The position numbers and the translations under genes are program-made. From positions 3,844,001-3,908,000 of the forward strand of contig NZ_CP012938.1 in assembly GCF_001314995.1 (NCBI RefSeq): DNA of 64,000 nucleotides, given 5' to 3'. The DNA comes from Bacteroides ovatus. GTDB taxonomy: Bacteria > Bacteroidota > Bacteroidia > Bacteroidales > Bacteroidaceae. Below the pieces are notes generated by a model, which made no database searches, had not been told where the DNA came from, and saw only the letters and a program-made list of their open reading frames with translations. Shown in pieces: positions 46,191-54,523 of the stretch; positions within the stretch are counted from its first letter, which is position 1, and the number at the start of each line of letters is the position of its first letter.

Positions 46191-49166
46191 TTAGCGATTT
46201 ATAGTTTCCAAGAACCCAACTTCAACAATTCTCAATTCATTATTCGTTTTTTCTCCATTTTTCGCTCTAAGCAAATCCAAATCACCTGCACTAGGTTCAA
46301 CGACTTCCACAATCTGTTTAAAAGCATCTGCCTCTTTAGCCGCTCCTTTCAATCTAATAGTGATTTTATCACTTCTCACAGGCTTAACCGACAGATGAAT
46401 ATACCCCAGACTTTGTTCCGTATCACCGCTCCAAATCAATTCGTCATCCGCAAAAACTTCTAATGGGTAAGAACGCTTTCTCCATCCGGTTAGTTTAATA
46501 CATATGTCGTCAATCTCCGCTTTCCGTTCCAACCGATACGTAATCCATGCCGTATTTAATCTACCGTCATTTTTCCATTCACTTAACTCATTACCGTCAA
46601 AGCTATTAACAGCCTCTTCACTGTTAACTCCCGCAAAGGCAGACTTAACTCTCACATCTACTTTTGAATTTTTATAAGAAGGAGTCAATGGCGTCTCACC
46701 GCGATCAAACCGACTGGCAAGCTTTTCACTAGGAAAAAATTTGCTTAATCCATTTTCCACTTTTACAGGAATAGAGGTAAGAGACACTTCATCTGAAACT
46801 AATCCGGATGCTTCTGCCTTTATTGTAATCTTTCCCGCCTTGCCTGTTGAACGAACCAATACTCTTGTAATACCACATTCCACAGGTAGCGCTTTTGCCA
46901 AAACATAATTGTCAGCAGCTTGTGCTATTCCACCTCTCCATTCTGCCGGACCTTGTAAATCGAAACTGATCTTATTATTGGCAAGCGGACAACGGTTTCC
47001 ATTGCTATCGACAACTTCTACCTGTATCATTGCCAAATCGGCTCCATCGGCAAATAATCCCTCAGGACCATGTATTAAGGTTAATTTCAGTCTTTCAGGT
47101 TCTCCCACTGTCTTTATGGAATAACGACTTAGTTCCTTACCGAATTCATTATAGCTCACCGCTTCAATCGTACCTTCCTCCCATTGTACCTTCTCAAAGG
47201 TGAACAAGAAACGATAATCTTGTTTACCGAAACCTTTTGATTTACCATTTACAAACAATTCTACCTTATCTCCCGTAGAAACGACATAAACAGGCTTTAC
47301 TACATCAGGGGAATAGTTCCAATGTCCCATAATATAGGTATGTTCCTTCTCAATATCAACCCATCCATCCCACATTACTTTATGGGCAAAAAAGCCATCC
47401 TTAGGTATTCTCAAAGGATCAACCACTCCGCTCCGACGATAATTTTCTTCTCCACGCCGATGGGTTTGAGTATCAGAAAAGATAATTTTTGCCCCACCGG
47501 AACTTACTCTTCTCCCTGTTCCCGGACGTTCCCGCCAGTAATCATACCATCTACGAACCAGTTCTACGGCAAACATATCTTGATTATGATTATATATACT
47601 TGCATCCTGTCCCCTGTACAAAGGTCCGGCCCCTTCTTTATGAAAAGGATAACTATATTCATCCCAATATTTACGTAAGCCTTCATCTCTGCAATATTCT
47701 GTGGCAAACATCGGATGATGTTCACTCTTATTGATATAAAGCATTTCTCCTCCCCACTCGGCTTCACGAATATCCAACATTTCACGAGACCCCATTGCTC
47801 TGCCACCATAAGGGTCATATTTGTCACGAATAGCGATCATTTCAAGCATATGCTCCTTACTGATAGATTCGTTGCCGGATTCATAGAACAAAATACTCGG
47901 ATTATTTCTAAAATAGATAATAGCATCGCGCATCAATTCCAGACGCTGCCCCCACCAACGCCCTACCGCATCCTTTTCTGCATCCCCAGCGGGCATCACT
48001 TGAATCACTCCAACCCTGTCGCAAGACTCTACATCCTGTTTCCACGGCGTCACATGCATCCATCTGAAGAAGTTTGCATTATGATCAAGTAGCAAACCAT
48101 TAGAAAAATCACTCATCCAAGGTGGTACCGATAATCCTACACCCGGCCATTCATTACTTGTACGTTGGGCATATCCTTTCATTTGCAGTACACGGTCATT
48201 CAACCATACTTTTCCTTCCCCGAAACGTGTTTTTCTGAAGCCCGTTTTGGTCACAACTTCGTCAATAACTTTATTGTCTACTATCAATCTGGTTTTTACA
48301 TTATAGAGATAACCATATCCCCAACTCCAAAAATGAAGATTATCTAATTTTTGAGAAGCTTTTACTATTGCCGTTGTTTTAGGATTTACTATCATCGGTT
48401 CACCTCTGAAAGTGCTCACCAGTTTATCATCATAATCGTATACACTGACTTCATAATTCACACTAAGAGGAGCATCATATTCATTACGTATCTCTGATTC
48501 TGCATTTATAATAGCCTCACGGCTCTTGGTACGTATGTCAGTTGCATAGATATAGACTCCAGTGGTCTGCAAGTTGCTATATAAAGGTAAAGTTTGATAT
48601 AACTTGTCTGTAATATGCAACCATACATTTTTAGGTATACCTCCATAATTAACATTGAAGTTTTTATCATTCCACTGATACCTGCTTCCTGTTGCTCTCT
48701 CTTTATAGTTCCAGTCATTGTCAGTCCGTACGGCAATCACGTTTTCACCACCAAAATTCAAATAGGATGTTAAGTCGAAACCTACCGCCATCACCCCATT
48801 CTCATGCAGTCCGATATGATTACCATTCACATAAAAGTCAGCTCCCTGACGCACTCCTTCAAACTCAATAAACACTTTTTTCCCTTTTGCTGTCTTAGGC
48901 AATTTAAAGTGTTTACGATACCAAGATATGGTATCAGTCATGTTTTCAATGCCGACTTTAAAAGCCTCATCTTCATTAAAAGCATGTGGCAACGTTACCT
49001 TTTTCCAATCTTTATCAGAAAAGGAGTTCTTTTCCGCTCCTTGAATATCCCCTACATGTAATAACCATTGGGAGTTAAAATTATATTTCTCCCTGTTATT
49101 CGCCCCTAATGCAGCGGGAACCAATAAAAGGAACAATAACCATTTCATTACTTTTTGTTTTTCCAT
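46191..49166 (-). CDS. GH2 family glycoside hydrolase with C-terminal binding domains (991 aa)
   Basis: A signal peptide (LLLVPAALGAN) precedes the GH2 sugar-binding fold (KVTLPHAFNEDEAFKVG), Ig-like domain and barrel. Acid/base lies in YESGNESI (about E433) and nucleophile in FATEYCRD (about E490). The usual RGxxRHxxHP is replaced by KGYAQRTSNEWPGVG, placing it in a distinct GH2 subgroup. After the barrel come a DUF4982-like Ig domain (VELFVNGKSKGFGKQ) and a bacterial Ig-like domain (about 690-800). A discoidin-like region (VNSFDGNELSEWKNDGRLNT, about 855-960) ends it. A beta-galactosidase or related activity on RG-I side chains is likely. It lies 30 bases after GH105 in the same operon. Confidence 0.87.
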   Translation of the reverse strand: MEKQKVMKWLLFLLLVPAALGANNREKYNFNSQWLLHVGDIQGAEKNSFSDKDWKKVTLPHAFNEDEAFKVGIENMTDTISWYRKHFKLPKTAKGKKVFIEFEGVRQGADFYVNGNHIGLHENGVMAVGFDLTSYLNFGGENVIAVRTDNDWNYKERATGSRYQWNDKNFNVNYGGIPKNVWLHITDKLYQTLPLYSNLQTTGVYIYATDIRTKSREAIINAESEIRNEYDAPLSVNYEVSVYDYDDKLVSTFRGEPMIVNPKTTAIVKASQKLDNLHFWSWGYGYLYNVKTRLIVDNKVIDEVVTKTGFRKTRFGEGKVWLNDRVLQMKGYAQRTSNEWPGVGLSVPPWMSDFSNGLLLDHNANFFRWMHVTPWKQDVESCDRVGVIQVMPAGDAEKDAVGRWWGQRLELMRDAIIYFRNNPSILFYESGNESISKEHMLEMIAIRDKYDPYGGRAMGSREMLDIREAEWGGEMLYINKSEHHPMFATEYCRDEGLRKYWDEYSYPFHKEGAGPLYRGQDASIYNHNQDMFAVELVRRWYDYWRERPGTGRRVSSGGAKIIFSDTQTHRRGEENYRRSGVVDPLRIPKDGFFAHKVMWDGWVDIEKEHTYIMGHWNYSPDVVKPVYVVSTGDKVELFVNGKSKGFGKQDYRFLFTFEKVQWEEGTIEAVSYNEFGKELSRYSIKTVGEPERLKLTLIHGPEGLFADGADLAMIQVEVVDSNGNRCPLANNKISFDLQGPAEWRGGIAQAADNYVLAKALPVECGITRVLVRSTGKAGKITIKAEASGLVSDEVSLTSIPVKVENGLSKFFPSEKLASRFDRGETPLTPSYKNSKVDVRVKSAFAGVNSEEAVNSFDGNELSEWKNDGRLNTAWITYRLERKAEIDDICIKLTGWRKRSYPLEVFADDELIWSGDTEQSLGYIHLSVKPVRSDKITIRLKGAAKEADAFKQIVEVVEPSAGDLDLLRAKNGEKTNNELRIVEVGFLETINR

Positions 49167-49196
49167 GTTATTAAAAACTTAAATGATAACTGACAA

Positions 49197-50321
49197 TTAA
49201 TCTAACTTATACACTTCAGTACCCGCCAACAAAAAGCACCCTACCCCATAATCTTCAAAATCGGGCACGCTCTTATAAGTCACAGGCTGACTGTCTTTAG
49301 GTTCCTTGCCGCTTCCCTGCACATATCCCAAAAAGCCATCGGGATGTATGCACTCTTTGACAATCGCATTCCAAGCTTTGAGGACCACAGGCAAATATTC
49401 CTGTTTATTCAAAATGCCGTTCCGTATTCCCCACGCCATACCATATATAAACAAGGAAGTTCCCGAAGTCTCTTTTCCACCATAGTTGGACTCATCATGC
49501 AAGCTCACATTCCAGAAACCATCTTCACGCTGACAAGCTTTTAAAGCTTTGCTCATTGCCAGAAAATCAGTTAAATAATTCTGCCGATGAGATTCATCAG
49601 CAGGAATCTCATTCAATACCCTTGTCAGGGCGGCATAGACCCATCCGTTTCCTCTGCTCCAAAAGCAATTCTTTCCATTGGGTTCTTTATACGGGGGAAC
49701 AAAATTAGCATCTCTCCACCATAATCCCTCTTTCTGATTAAATAAACCATTACCACCGATATTATTCCGCGAACAGGAATACATCTGCCACATCTTATCA
49801 TAATATTTCTGTTCACCGGTCAGTTTCCCCAATTGTGCAAAAATAGGCATTCCCATCTGAATGGCATCGATCCAAGTCCAGTCATTCACTTGCGGAGTAT
49901 TGACTAACATGTCCATCGCTGCCTTTATATTTTTTATTTTCGCAGGATCGGGAGAAATCTTGTATAATTCGATATATGCCTGTCCGCAACAATGGTCATC
50001 CGCATTACGGGTGATATTACCGCCACGCATTCCCCATTTATGGAAATCGGCCCAGTCATAAGCATAATCATAATAATCCGAACGGGGATAAATAGTATGC
50101 AGAGCCATCAAACCCTCATAATAGACACCGCGTGTCCATATATTGCTGGGCCTGAATTTACTGACATAACTGGGACGGGTATAATCCGCATACTTCTTCA
50201 TGAAATAATCATTTACCTTGATAATGGTTTTCAATGTCTCTTTCCGGTCGGGAAGAGATTGGGCCGGAAGTGAACTCCATCCGGACAAAAGTAACAAAAC
50301 AACCAGTATTTGTTTTCTCAT
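49197..50321 (-). CDS. GH105 unsaturated rhamnogalacturonyl hydrolase
   Basis: The start at 50321 gives MRKQILVVLLLLSGWSSLPAQ, a signal peptide. The frame is open to 50363, but that would overlap the -7 box at 50361. The 374-residue (alpha/alpha)6 barrel has GH105 motifs RNADDHCCGQAYIELY, TWIDAIQMGMPIFAQLG (catalytic Asp), FWSRGNGWVYAALTRVL and DGFWNVSLHDESNYGGKETSGTS with its Gly-rich end. GH105 removes the unsaturated galacturonic acid that PL11 leaves at the non-reducing end of RG-I oligosaccharides. This makes it the direct partner of the two lyases. It is followed 30 bases on by a GH2 gene. Confidence 0.92.
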   Translation of the reverse strand: MRKQILVVLLLLSGWSSLPAQSLPDRKETLKTIIKVNDYFMKKYADYTRPSYVSKFRPSNIWTRGVYYEGLMALHTIYPRSDYYDYAYDWADFHKWGMRGGNITRNADDHCCGQAYIELYKISPDPAKIKNIKAAMDMLVNTPQVNDWTWIDAIQMGMPIFAQLGKLTGEQKYYDKMWQMYSCSRNNIGGNGLFNQKEGLWWRDANFVPPYKEPNGKNCFWSRGNGWVYAALTRVLNEIPADESHRQNYLTDFLAMSKALKACQREDGFWNVSLHDESNYGGKETSGTSLFIYGMAWGIRNGILNKQEYLPVVLKAWNAIVKECIHPDGFLGYVQGSGKEPKDSQPVTYKSVPDFEDYGVGCFLLAGTEVYKLD

Positions 50322-50360
50322 GGATATAAGTTTAATTATTGATAAATTTATTCTTTGATA

Positions 50361-50405
50361 CAAAAGTAGGGGTAAGCTTCCATGTCTAAATAGAGAGCAG
50401 TACTA
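50361..50405 (-). promoter_or_regulatory. Promoter and operator of the GH105-GH2 operon (promoter F)
   Basis: On the minus strand AGTACTG (50404-50398) is followed by 29 bases and the perfect -7 box TACTTTTG (50368-50361). The start codon is 40 bases downstream. Confidence 0.75.
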
Positions 50406-50445
50406 ATCCATTGACTACAATTCAAATATGCCGGAAACAATAATA

Positions 50446-50489
50446 TAGACAGCCCGGAAAGTAATATTTTCCATGTTTTTGTATATTTG
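50446..50489 (+). promoter_or_regulatory. Promoter of the plus-strand PL11 gene with a degenerate operator (promoter G)
   Basis: TATATTTG (50482-50489) is a perfect -7 box. TAGACAG (50446-50452) stands exactly where WGTACWG stands in the other promoters and matches 5 of 7 bases. This may be a weakened operator, or chance. Confidence 0.45.
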
Positions 50490-50521
50490 TCCAGTTAATG
50501 CTAATTATAAATGCCGTCCTT

Positions 50522-50550
50522 TGTATGTCCTTTTATAATCGGGACATACA
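50522..50550 (+). promoter_or_regulatory. Leader hairpin just upstream of the PL11 start
   Basis: TGTATGTCC (50522-50530) pairs perfectly with GGACATACA (50542-50550) around an 11-base AT-rich loop. It lies in the predicted untranslated leader, 21 bases before the ATG. It could be an RNA control element or a protein operator. No T-run follows, so it is not a terminator. Confidence 0.6.
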
Positions 50551-50571
50551 TAAACATTAATAAAAAGGAAA

Positions 50572-52500
50572 ATGAGAAACGCAGTATTTTATTCCATCCT
50601 TATCATAGGATTCCTCACTTCAGGAATGATTTCCGCACAGGGAAAGCAACGCCAGATGGAAGCATTAGACAGAGGGTTAGTAGCTGTAAAAACGGACGGC
50701 GGTGTCTTTATCAGCTGGCGCTTGTCAGGCAATGAAAGAGATGCAGCTTTCAATGTCTACAAAAACGGTAAACTGTTCAAATCCTTATCCGCCAGAGAGG
50801 CGACCAACCTAACTGACAGTTCTGGAAAACCGAGTGATAAATATGTGGTGAGAACCATTGTGAATGGTAAAGAGACTTCTTCTAAAGAAGTGACACCTTG
50901 GGCAGAAGAATTCCTGACCATCCGGATGAATCGCCCGCAAGGCGGAACAACTCCTCCGGGTGTCACTTATGTCAGGGCCAAACACCCACCTGTGGTACAG
51001 GAGTATCCGGAAGGGCAAGCATATACGTATGTTCCGGGTGATTGCAGCGTAGGTGATTTGGACGGAGACGGGGAATATGAAATCATTGTAAAATGGAACC
51101 CTTCCAACCAAGCCGACAACTCCTTCTCCGGTGTGACAGGGCCTGTATATCTGGATGCTTATAAACTAAACGGAAAACAATTATGGAGAATTGATTTAGG
51201 AAAAAATATCCGTGCCGGTTCCCACTACACCCAATTTATGGTATATGACTTTGATGGTGATGGTAAAGCAGAAATGGTTTGTAAAACAGCACCGGGAACA
51301 ATGGACGGAAAAGGAAAAAAAATATTCATCGGTACGGATGACCCGGAAAAAGACTGGAGAAATCTCGAGATGAACCATAAGACTTGCGGTTATATTCTTG
51401 AGGGACCGGAATATCTTACCATTTTCAGCGGTGAGACAGGGGAAGAACTTCACACTATACCTTATGAAGTAGAACGCGGAGAAGTCGGTTCGTGGGGGGA
51501 CAGCTATGGTAATCGTGTTGACCGTTTTCTCGCCTGTGTAGCTTATCTGGACGGAGTGCACCCAAGTGTTGTCATGTGTCGCGGTTATTACGCAAAAACG
51601 ACATTAGTGGCATATGATTTCATCAATGGCAAACTAGTCAAACGCTGGAAGCATATCTCTGACGTGAAAGGTGAAGGAGCATTCGGACAGGGAAATCATA
51701 ATCTGTCGGTAGCCGATGTAGACGGCGACGGTTGTGACGAAATTATTTATGGTTCCTGTGCTATTAACAACGACGGAACATTACTTTACCGCACCGGACT
51801 GGGACATGGTGATGCCATGCATGTAGCCAATCTTGACCCTGACCGTCCGGGATATCAGGTGTGGGAAGTACATGAGGAAAAAGAGGCCTGCCAAACTTAT
51901 GGTTATGAAATGCACGATGCACGAACCGGAGAAATCCTTTGGGGAGGTCCTACTAAAGGAGATAATGGACGTGGGCTGGCAGCAGATATTGATCCCAATC
52001 ATCGTGGATTTGAAATGTGGAGTTCCGGCGCACCGGGGATATATAATTGCAAAGGAGAAAAAATTTCAGATAATAAACCTGGTATCAGTTTCCGTGTATA
52101 TTGGGATGGTGACTTACAGGATGAAATACTGAACGGTACGAATCTTTCCAAATGGAACGGGAATAAAGCAGTAACTATCCATACGTTTCCCGGCGCAATG
52201 CATTGTAACGGTACAAAACGGACTCCTAATGTCAGTGCCGACCTATTCGGTGACTGGCGGGAAGAAGTTGTCTTCTATGATGCTAATGACCCAAGTAAAC
52301 TACGTATATATACCACAACTATTCCTACAGAACACCGACTGTATACATTGATGCACGACCCTGTGTATCGTTTGGGAATTGCCTGGCAAAATACCGGATA
52401 TAACCAACCACCGCATCTGGGGTTCTATATCGGAGACGGATTGGAGAATATTCCGTGGCCGGAGATGTATACACCGAAATCTGGCCGGTTCGGGAAATGA
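50572..52500 (+). CDS. PL11 rhamnogalacturonan lyase, secreted
   Basis: The 642-residue product has a signal peptide (SGMISAQ) without a lipobox, so it is likely periplasmic, unlike the lipoprotein PL11 at 17.4 kb. The mature enzyme begins with a short Ig-like part (LVAVKTDGGVFISWRLSGNE) and then the propeller with calcium loops VGDLDGDGEYEIIVK, YDFDGDGKAEMVCK and VADVDGDGCDEIIYG. The segments GSWGDSYGNRVDRFLA, GQGNHNLSVADV, GHGDAMHV and DLFGDWREEVVFYD match the family. It cuts the Rha-GalA bond of RG-I. Two lyases with different anchors suggest one for surface cutting and one for trimming inside. It is divergent from GH105, its functional partner. Confidence 0.93.
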   Translation: MRNAVFYSILIIGFLTSGMISAQGKQRQMEALDRGLVAVKTDGGVFISWRLSGNERDAAFNVYKNGKLFKSLSAREATNLTDSSGKPSDKYVVRTIVNGKETSSKEVTPWAEEFLTIRMNRPQGGTTPPGVTYVRAKHPPVVQEYPEGQAYTYVPGDCSVGDLDGDGEYEIIVKWNPSNQADNSFSGVTGPVYLDAYKLNGKQLWRIDLGKNIRAGSHYTQFMVYDFDGDGKAEMVCKTAPGTMDGKGKKIFIGTDDPEKDWRNLEMNHKTCGYILEGPEYLTIFSGETGEELHTIPYEVERGEVGSWGDSYGNRVDRFLACVAYLDGVHPSVVMCRGYYAKTTLVAYDFINGKLVKRWKHISDVKGEGAFGQGNHNLSVADVDGDGCDEIIYGSCAINNDGTLLYRTGLGHGDAMHVANLDPDRPGYQVWEVHEEKEACQTYGYEMHDARTGEILWGGPTKGDNGRGLAADIDPNHRGFEMWSSGAPGIYNCKGEKISDNKPGISFRVYWDGDLQDEILNGTNLSKWNGNKAVTIHTFPGAMHCNGTKRTPNVSADLFGDWREEVVFYDANDPSKLRIYTTTIPTEHRLYTLMHDPVYRLGIAWQNTGYNQPPHLGFYIGDGLENIPWPEMYTPKSGRFGK

Positions 52501-52563
52501 ATAATACCCGTAAAAAGTTGAAAATATAAAGTGCAAATACACAGCAACATACAAGTACACATT

Positions 52564-52645
52564 TTCCTTTAAAAGGAACACCTCGTTGGTTTTAAAGGAA
52601 CGATGCCTTGGTTTTAAACCAACGGGGCGTTCCTTTTAAACCAAC
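52564..52645. repeat. Nested palindrome cluster built on TTTAAA
   Basis: TTCCTTTAAAAGGAA (52564-52578) and TTGGTTTTAAACCAA (52608-52622) are near-perfect palindromes. Between and around them, GTTGGTTTTAAAGGAACG (52585-52602) is the inverted copy, 17 of 18 bases, of CGTTCCTTTTAAACCAAC (52628-52645). The four arms share TTCC/GGAA and TTGG/CCAA words around TTTAAA, so several folds are possible. It lies 64 bases after the PL11 stop and may end that transcript. Confidence 0.7.
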
Positions 52646-52834
52646 AAAGCACTTATTTTAAGCCTTATTTCACGAACCCTTCGAATGACCATGAAAACAT
52701 ATTCAAGAAAGCTTGCATTTCTCTCCATTATTTACCATAAATGTGCTAGGCTTTATCCATTAGAAGTGCGTCGTGTCCGATAACAGTGAAAATCAGTGAA
52801 AGAATTTAAAAGAGAAACAAATACAACAGAATTA
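52646..52834. other. Gene-free stretch before the small RNA promoter
   Basis: I see no gene here. The only pattern is a short direct repeat CAGTGAAA at two places 10 bases apart near 52790. Confidence 0.4.
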
Positions 52835-52866
52835 TTTGGAAAGAATCAGTTGAACACTTACATTTG
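52835..52866 (+). promoter_or_regulatory. Complete -33/-7 promoter in intergenic DNA
   Basis: TTTG (52835-52838), 20 bases, then TACATTTG (52859-52866). Both boxes and the spacing fit the Bacteroides housekeeping consensus exactly. No protein gene follows on this strand before a terminator. Confidence 0.65.
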
Positions 52867-52871
52867 TCATG

Positions 52872-52937
52872 TGATTTTTTTCATAGTATTAGATTTAAGG
52901 TTAACAAAGGTTGGAGCAAGGCGTTGCTCCTTTTTTT
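52872..52937 (+). ncRNA. Candidate small RNA of about 66 nt
   Basis: The unit runs from the predicted start, 6 bases after the -7 box, to the T-run of a strong terminator. No start codon with a meaningful frame is present. The body is TTCATAGTATTAGATTTAAG and GTTAACAAAGGTTGG followed by the terminator hairpin. I have the impression that similar bodies occur elsewhere in Bacteroides, but cannot check that here. It lies between the PL11 gene and dprA, which is transcribed the other way. Its function is unknown. Confidence 0.5.
52913..52937 (+). terminator. Terminator of the candidate small RNA
   Basis: GGAGCAA (52913-52919) pairs with TTGCTCC (52924-52930) around GGCG, followed by seven T (52931-52937). 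The T-run is on the plus strand only, so it does not serve dprA. The nearest plus-strand gene ends over 400 bases upstream. Confidence 0.85.
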
Positions 52938-52967
52938 ATGTCTATATGTGAGATTAGTTCATGTGAG

Positions 52968-54092
52968 TTAATTCAATAATTGGTACATTCCTCCTGCCAA
53001 TACACGAATCACCCCTTTCATTTCCAGTTCAAACAGTAGGGCAGTCATCTTATTTACAGGAATATCTGCTTCTACTACAAGAGAATTGATTTGCAGATTT
53101 CCCAGTTTCCCCAAAATAGCGACAATTTTTTGTTCCTCTTCAGACAGTTCAATAAAAAGACTACGCTGCACACTTACCTTTTCTGAAAGAGTCGTCTGCA
53201 TATTCCAGCCCATAGCCTGCACAAAATCTTCGGCAGATAATAACAGGGATGCTTTATTATCCCTTATCAACCGATTGCATCCTTTTGAATATTCATCACT
53301 CATACGACCGGGGAAAGCGAAACAATCGCGATGATAACCTTCAGCAAGTTCGGCTGTAATCAATGAACCTCCCTTTTCTGCCGACTCAATGATGATGGTA
53401 GCATCACACATGCCGGCAACAATACGGTTTCGACTGATAAAGTTATGACGATCGGGATTCGTTCCGGACAGAAATTCGGTCAGTAATCCCCCTTTTTCAA
53501 GCATGTCAACAGCTGTTTTCCGATGGACATAAGGATAAATACGATCCAAGCCATGAGCTAAAACACCTACCGTAGGTAATTCATTAGCCAAAGCTTCACG
53601 ATGCGCATGAATATCGATTCCATAAGCAAGGCCGCTAACTACAAGTACATCAGGACAAACTGCTTTCAGATCCCGCAGAAAAGAGGCGCAGATTTGTGTC
53701 CCATAATCAGTAGCATTACGGGTTCCTACCATATTCAGGATATGAAGGGAATTTAGATCGGTATTTCCTTTAAAGAAAAGAACAATAGGGGCATCTTCAC
53801 ATTCCCGCAAGCGGGAAGGATAAGCCTCATCATGAAAAGTCAGACAGGAGATTCGATTCTTCCGGATAAATTCATATTCTTGCTCGGCGCGAAACACAGC
53901 TTGCGGACAATCCAATGCCTCTATCACCCGTTGACTTACTTCTGGAATACGTTCCGGTATTTCTTTGCGCAGCCGGAAGACATCAACGGCATTACCCATT
54001 CCATCTATCAAATGTTTTGCCCCTATGTGCCCGATACCGGGCACCATTGTCAGAGCAATACTATAAATTTGTTCTTCTTCGGAGCTGTTCAT
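52968..54092 (-). CDS. dprA: DprA, DNA processing protein
   Basis: The 374-residue protein shows an N-terminal helix-hairpin region (ALTMVPGIGHIGAKHLI), the Rossmann-like DprA core with NMVGTRNATDYGTQICASFLRDL, VVSGLAYGIDIHAHREAL, GVLAHGLDRIYPYVH, GLLTEFLSGTNPDRHNF and SAEKGGSLITAELA. A C-terminal winged-helix part of about 60 residues ends it. DprA binds single-stranded DNA and loads RecA during natural transformation or recombination. The gene overlaps the thioesterase gene by 4 bases and is third in an operon with U32. No signal for special regulation is seen. Confidence 0.95.
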   Translation of the reverse strand: MNSSEEEQIYSIALTMVPGIGHIGAKHLIDGMGNAVDVFRLRKEIPERIPEVSQRVIEALDCPQAVFRAEQEYEFIRKNRISCLTFHDEAYPSRLRECEDAPIVLFFKGNTDLNSLHILNMVGTRNATDYGTQICASFLRDLKAVCPDVLVVSGLAYGIDIHAHREALANELPTVGVLAHGLDRIYPYVHRKTAVDMLEKGGLLTEFLSGTNPDRHNFISRNRIVAGMCDATIIIESAEKGGSLITAELAEGYHRDCFAFPGRMSDEYSKGCNRLIRDNKASLLLSAEDFVQAMGWNMQTTLSEKVSVQRSLFIELSEEEQKIVAILGKLGNLQINSLVVEADIPVNKMTALLFELEMKGVIRVLAGGMYQLLN

Positions 54093-54490
54093 TTCAGGTA
54101 GGAAGCAAAGACGTTATCGAACAATTCGCTGTCACTTAAACGTCCGTTTACCACACATACCGTCTCAACAGTGGATTTCACTACTACTTTATTATCATTC
54201 TTTCGGAAGATATCCTGATAAAATACATATTTGATACCTTCCTTTTTCATATATAGTTTCGAGACAAACTCATCTCCGCTTTTCAATGGAGTCTTGAATG
54301 CCATACTAATGCGTGCCACTACCGGATCGACTCCCTGCTCATGAAGTGCAGCAAAACTGACACCCACCGAAGTCAGAAACTCGTGACGGGTATGTTCCAG
54401 ATAGTGCTGATAATTGGCATTATTGACAATACCTTGAAGGTCACATTCGTAATCGCGAACCTTCATTTCCAATTCATAGATATAGTTCAT
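54089..54490 (-). CDS. Acyl-CoA thioesterase (4HBT hotdog family)
   Basis: The 133-residue protein fits the hotdog-fold 4-hydroxybenzoyl-CoA thioesterase family. Its start YELEMKVRDYECDLQGIVNN is followed by ANYQHYLEHTRHEFLTSVGV, the motif that carries the catalytic Asp in this group. The length is normal. Members hydrolyse acyl-CoA thioesters; the substrate here is unknown. It overlaps dprA by 4 bases (ATGA) and follows the U32 gene by 33, a frequent Bacteroides arrangement as far as I recall. Confidence 0.85.
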   Translation of the reverse strand: MNYIYELEMKVRDYECDLQGIVNNANYQHYLEHTRHEFLTSVGVSFAALHEQGVDPVVARISMAFKTPLKSGDEFVSKLYMKKEGIKYVFYQDIFRKNDNKVVVKSTVETVCVVNGRLSDSELFDNVFASYLK

Positions 54491-54523
54491 TTAAATTGAG
54501 AATTAAAAGTTGAGAAATAACAG

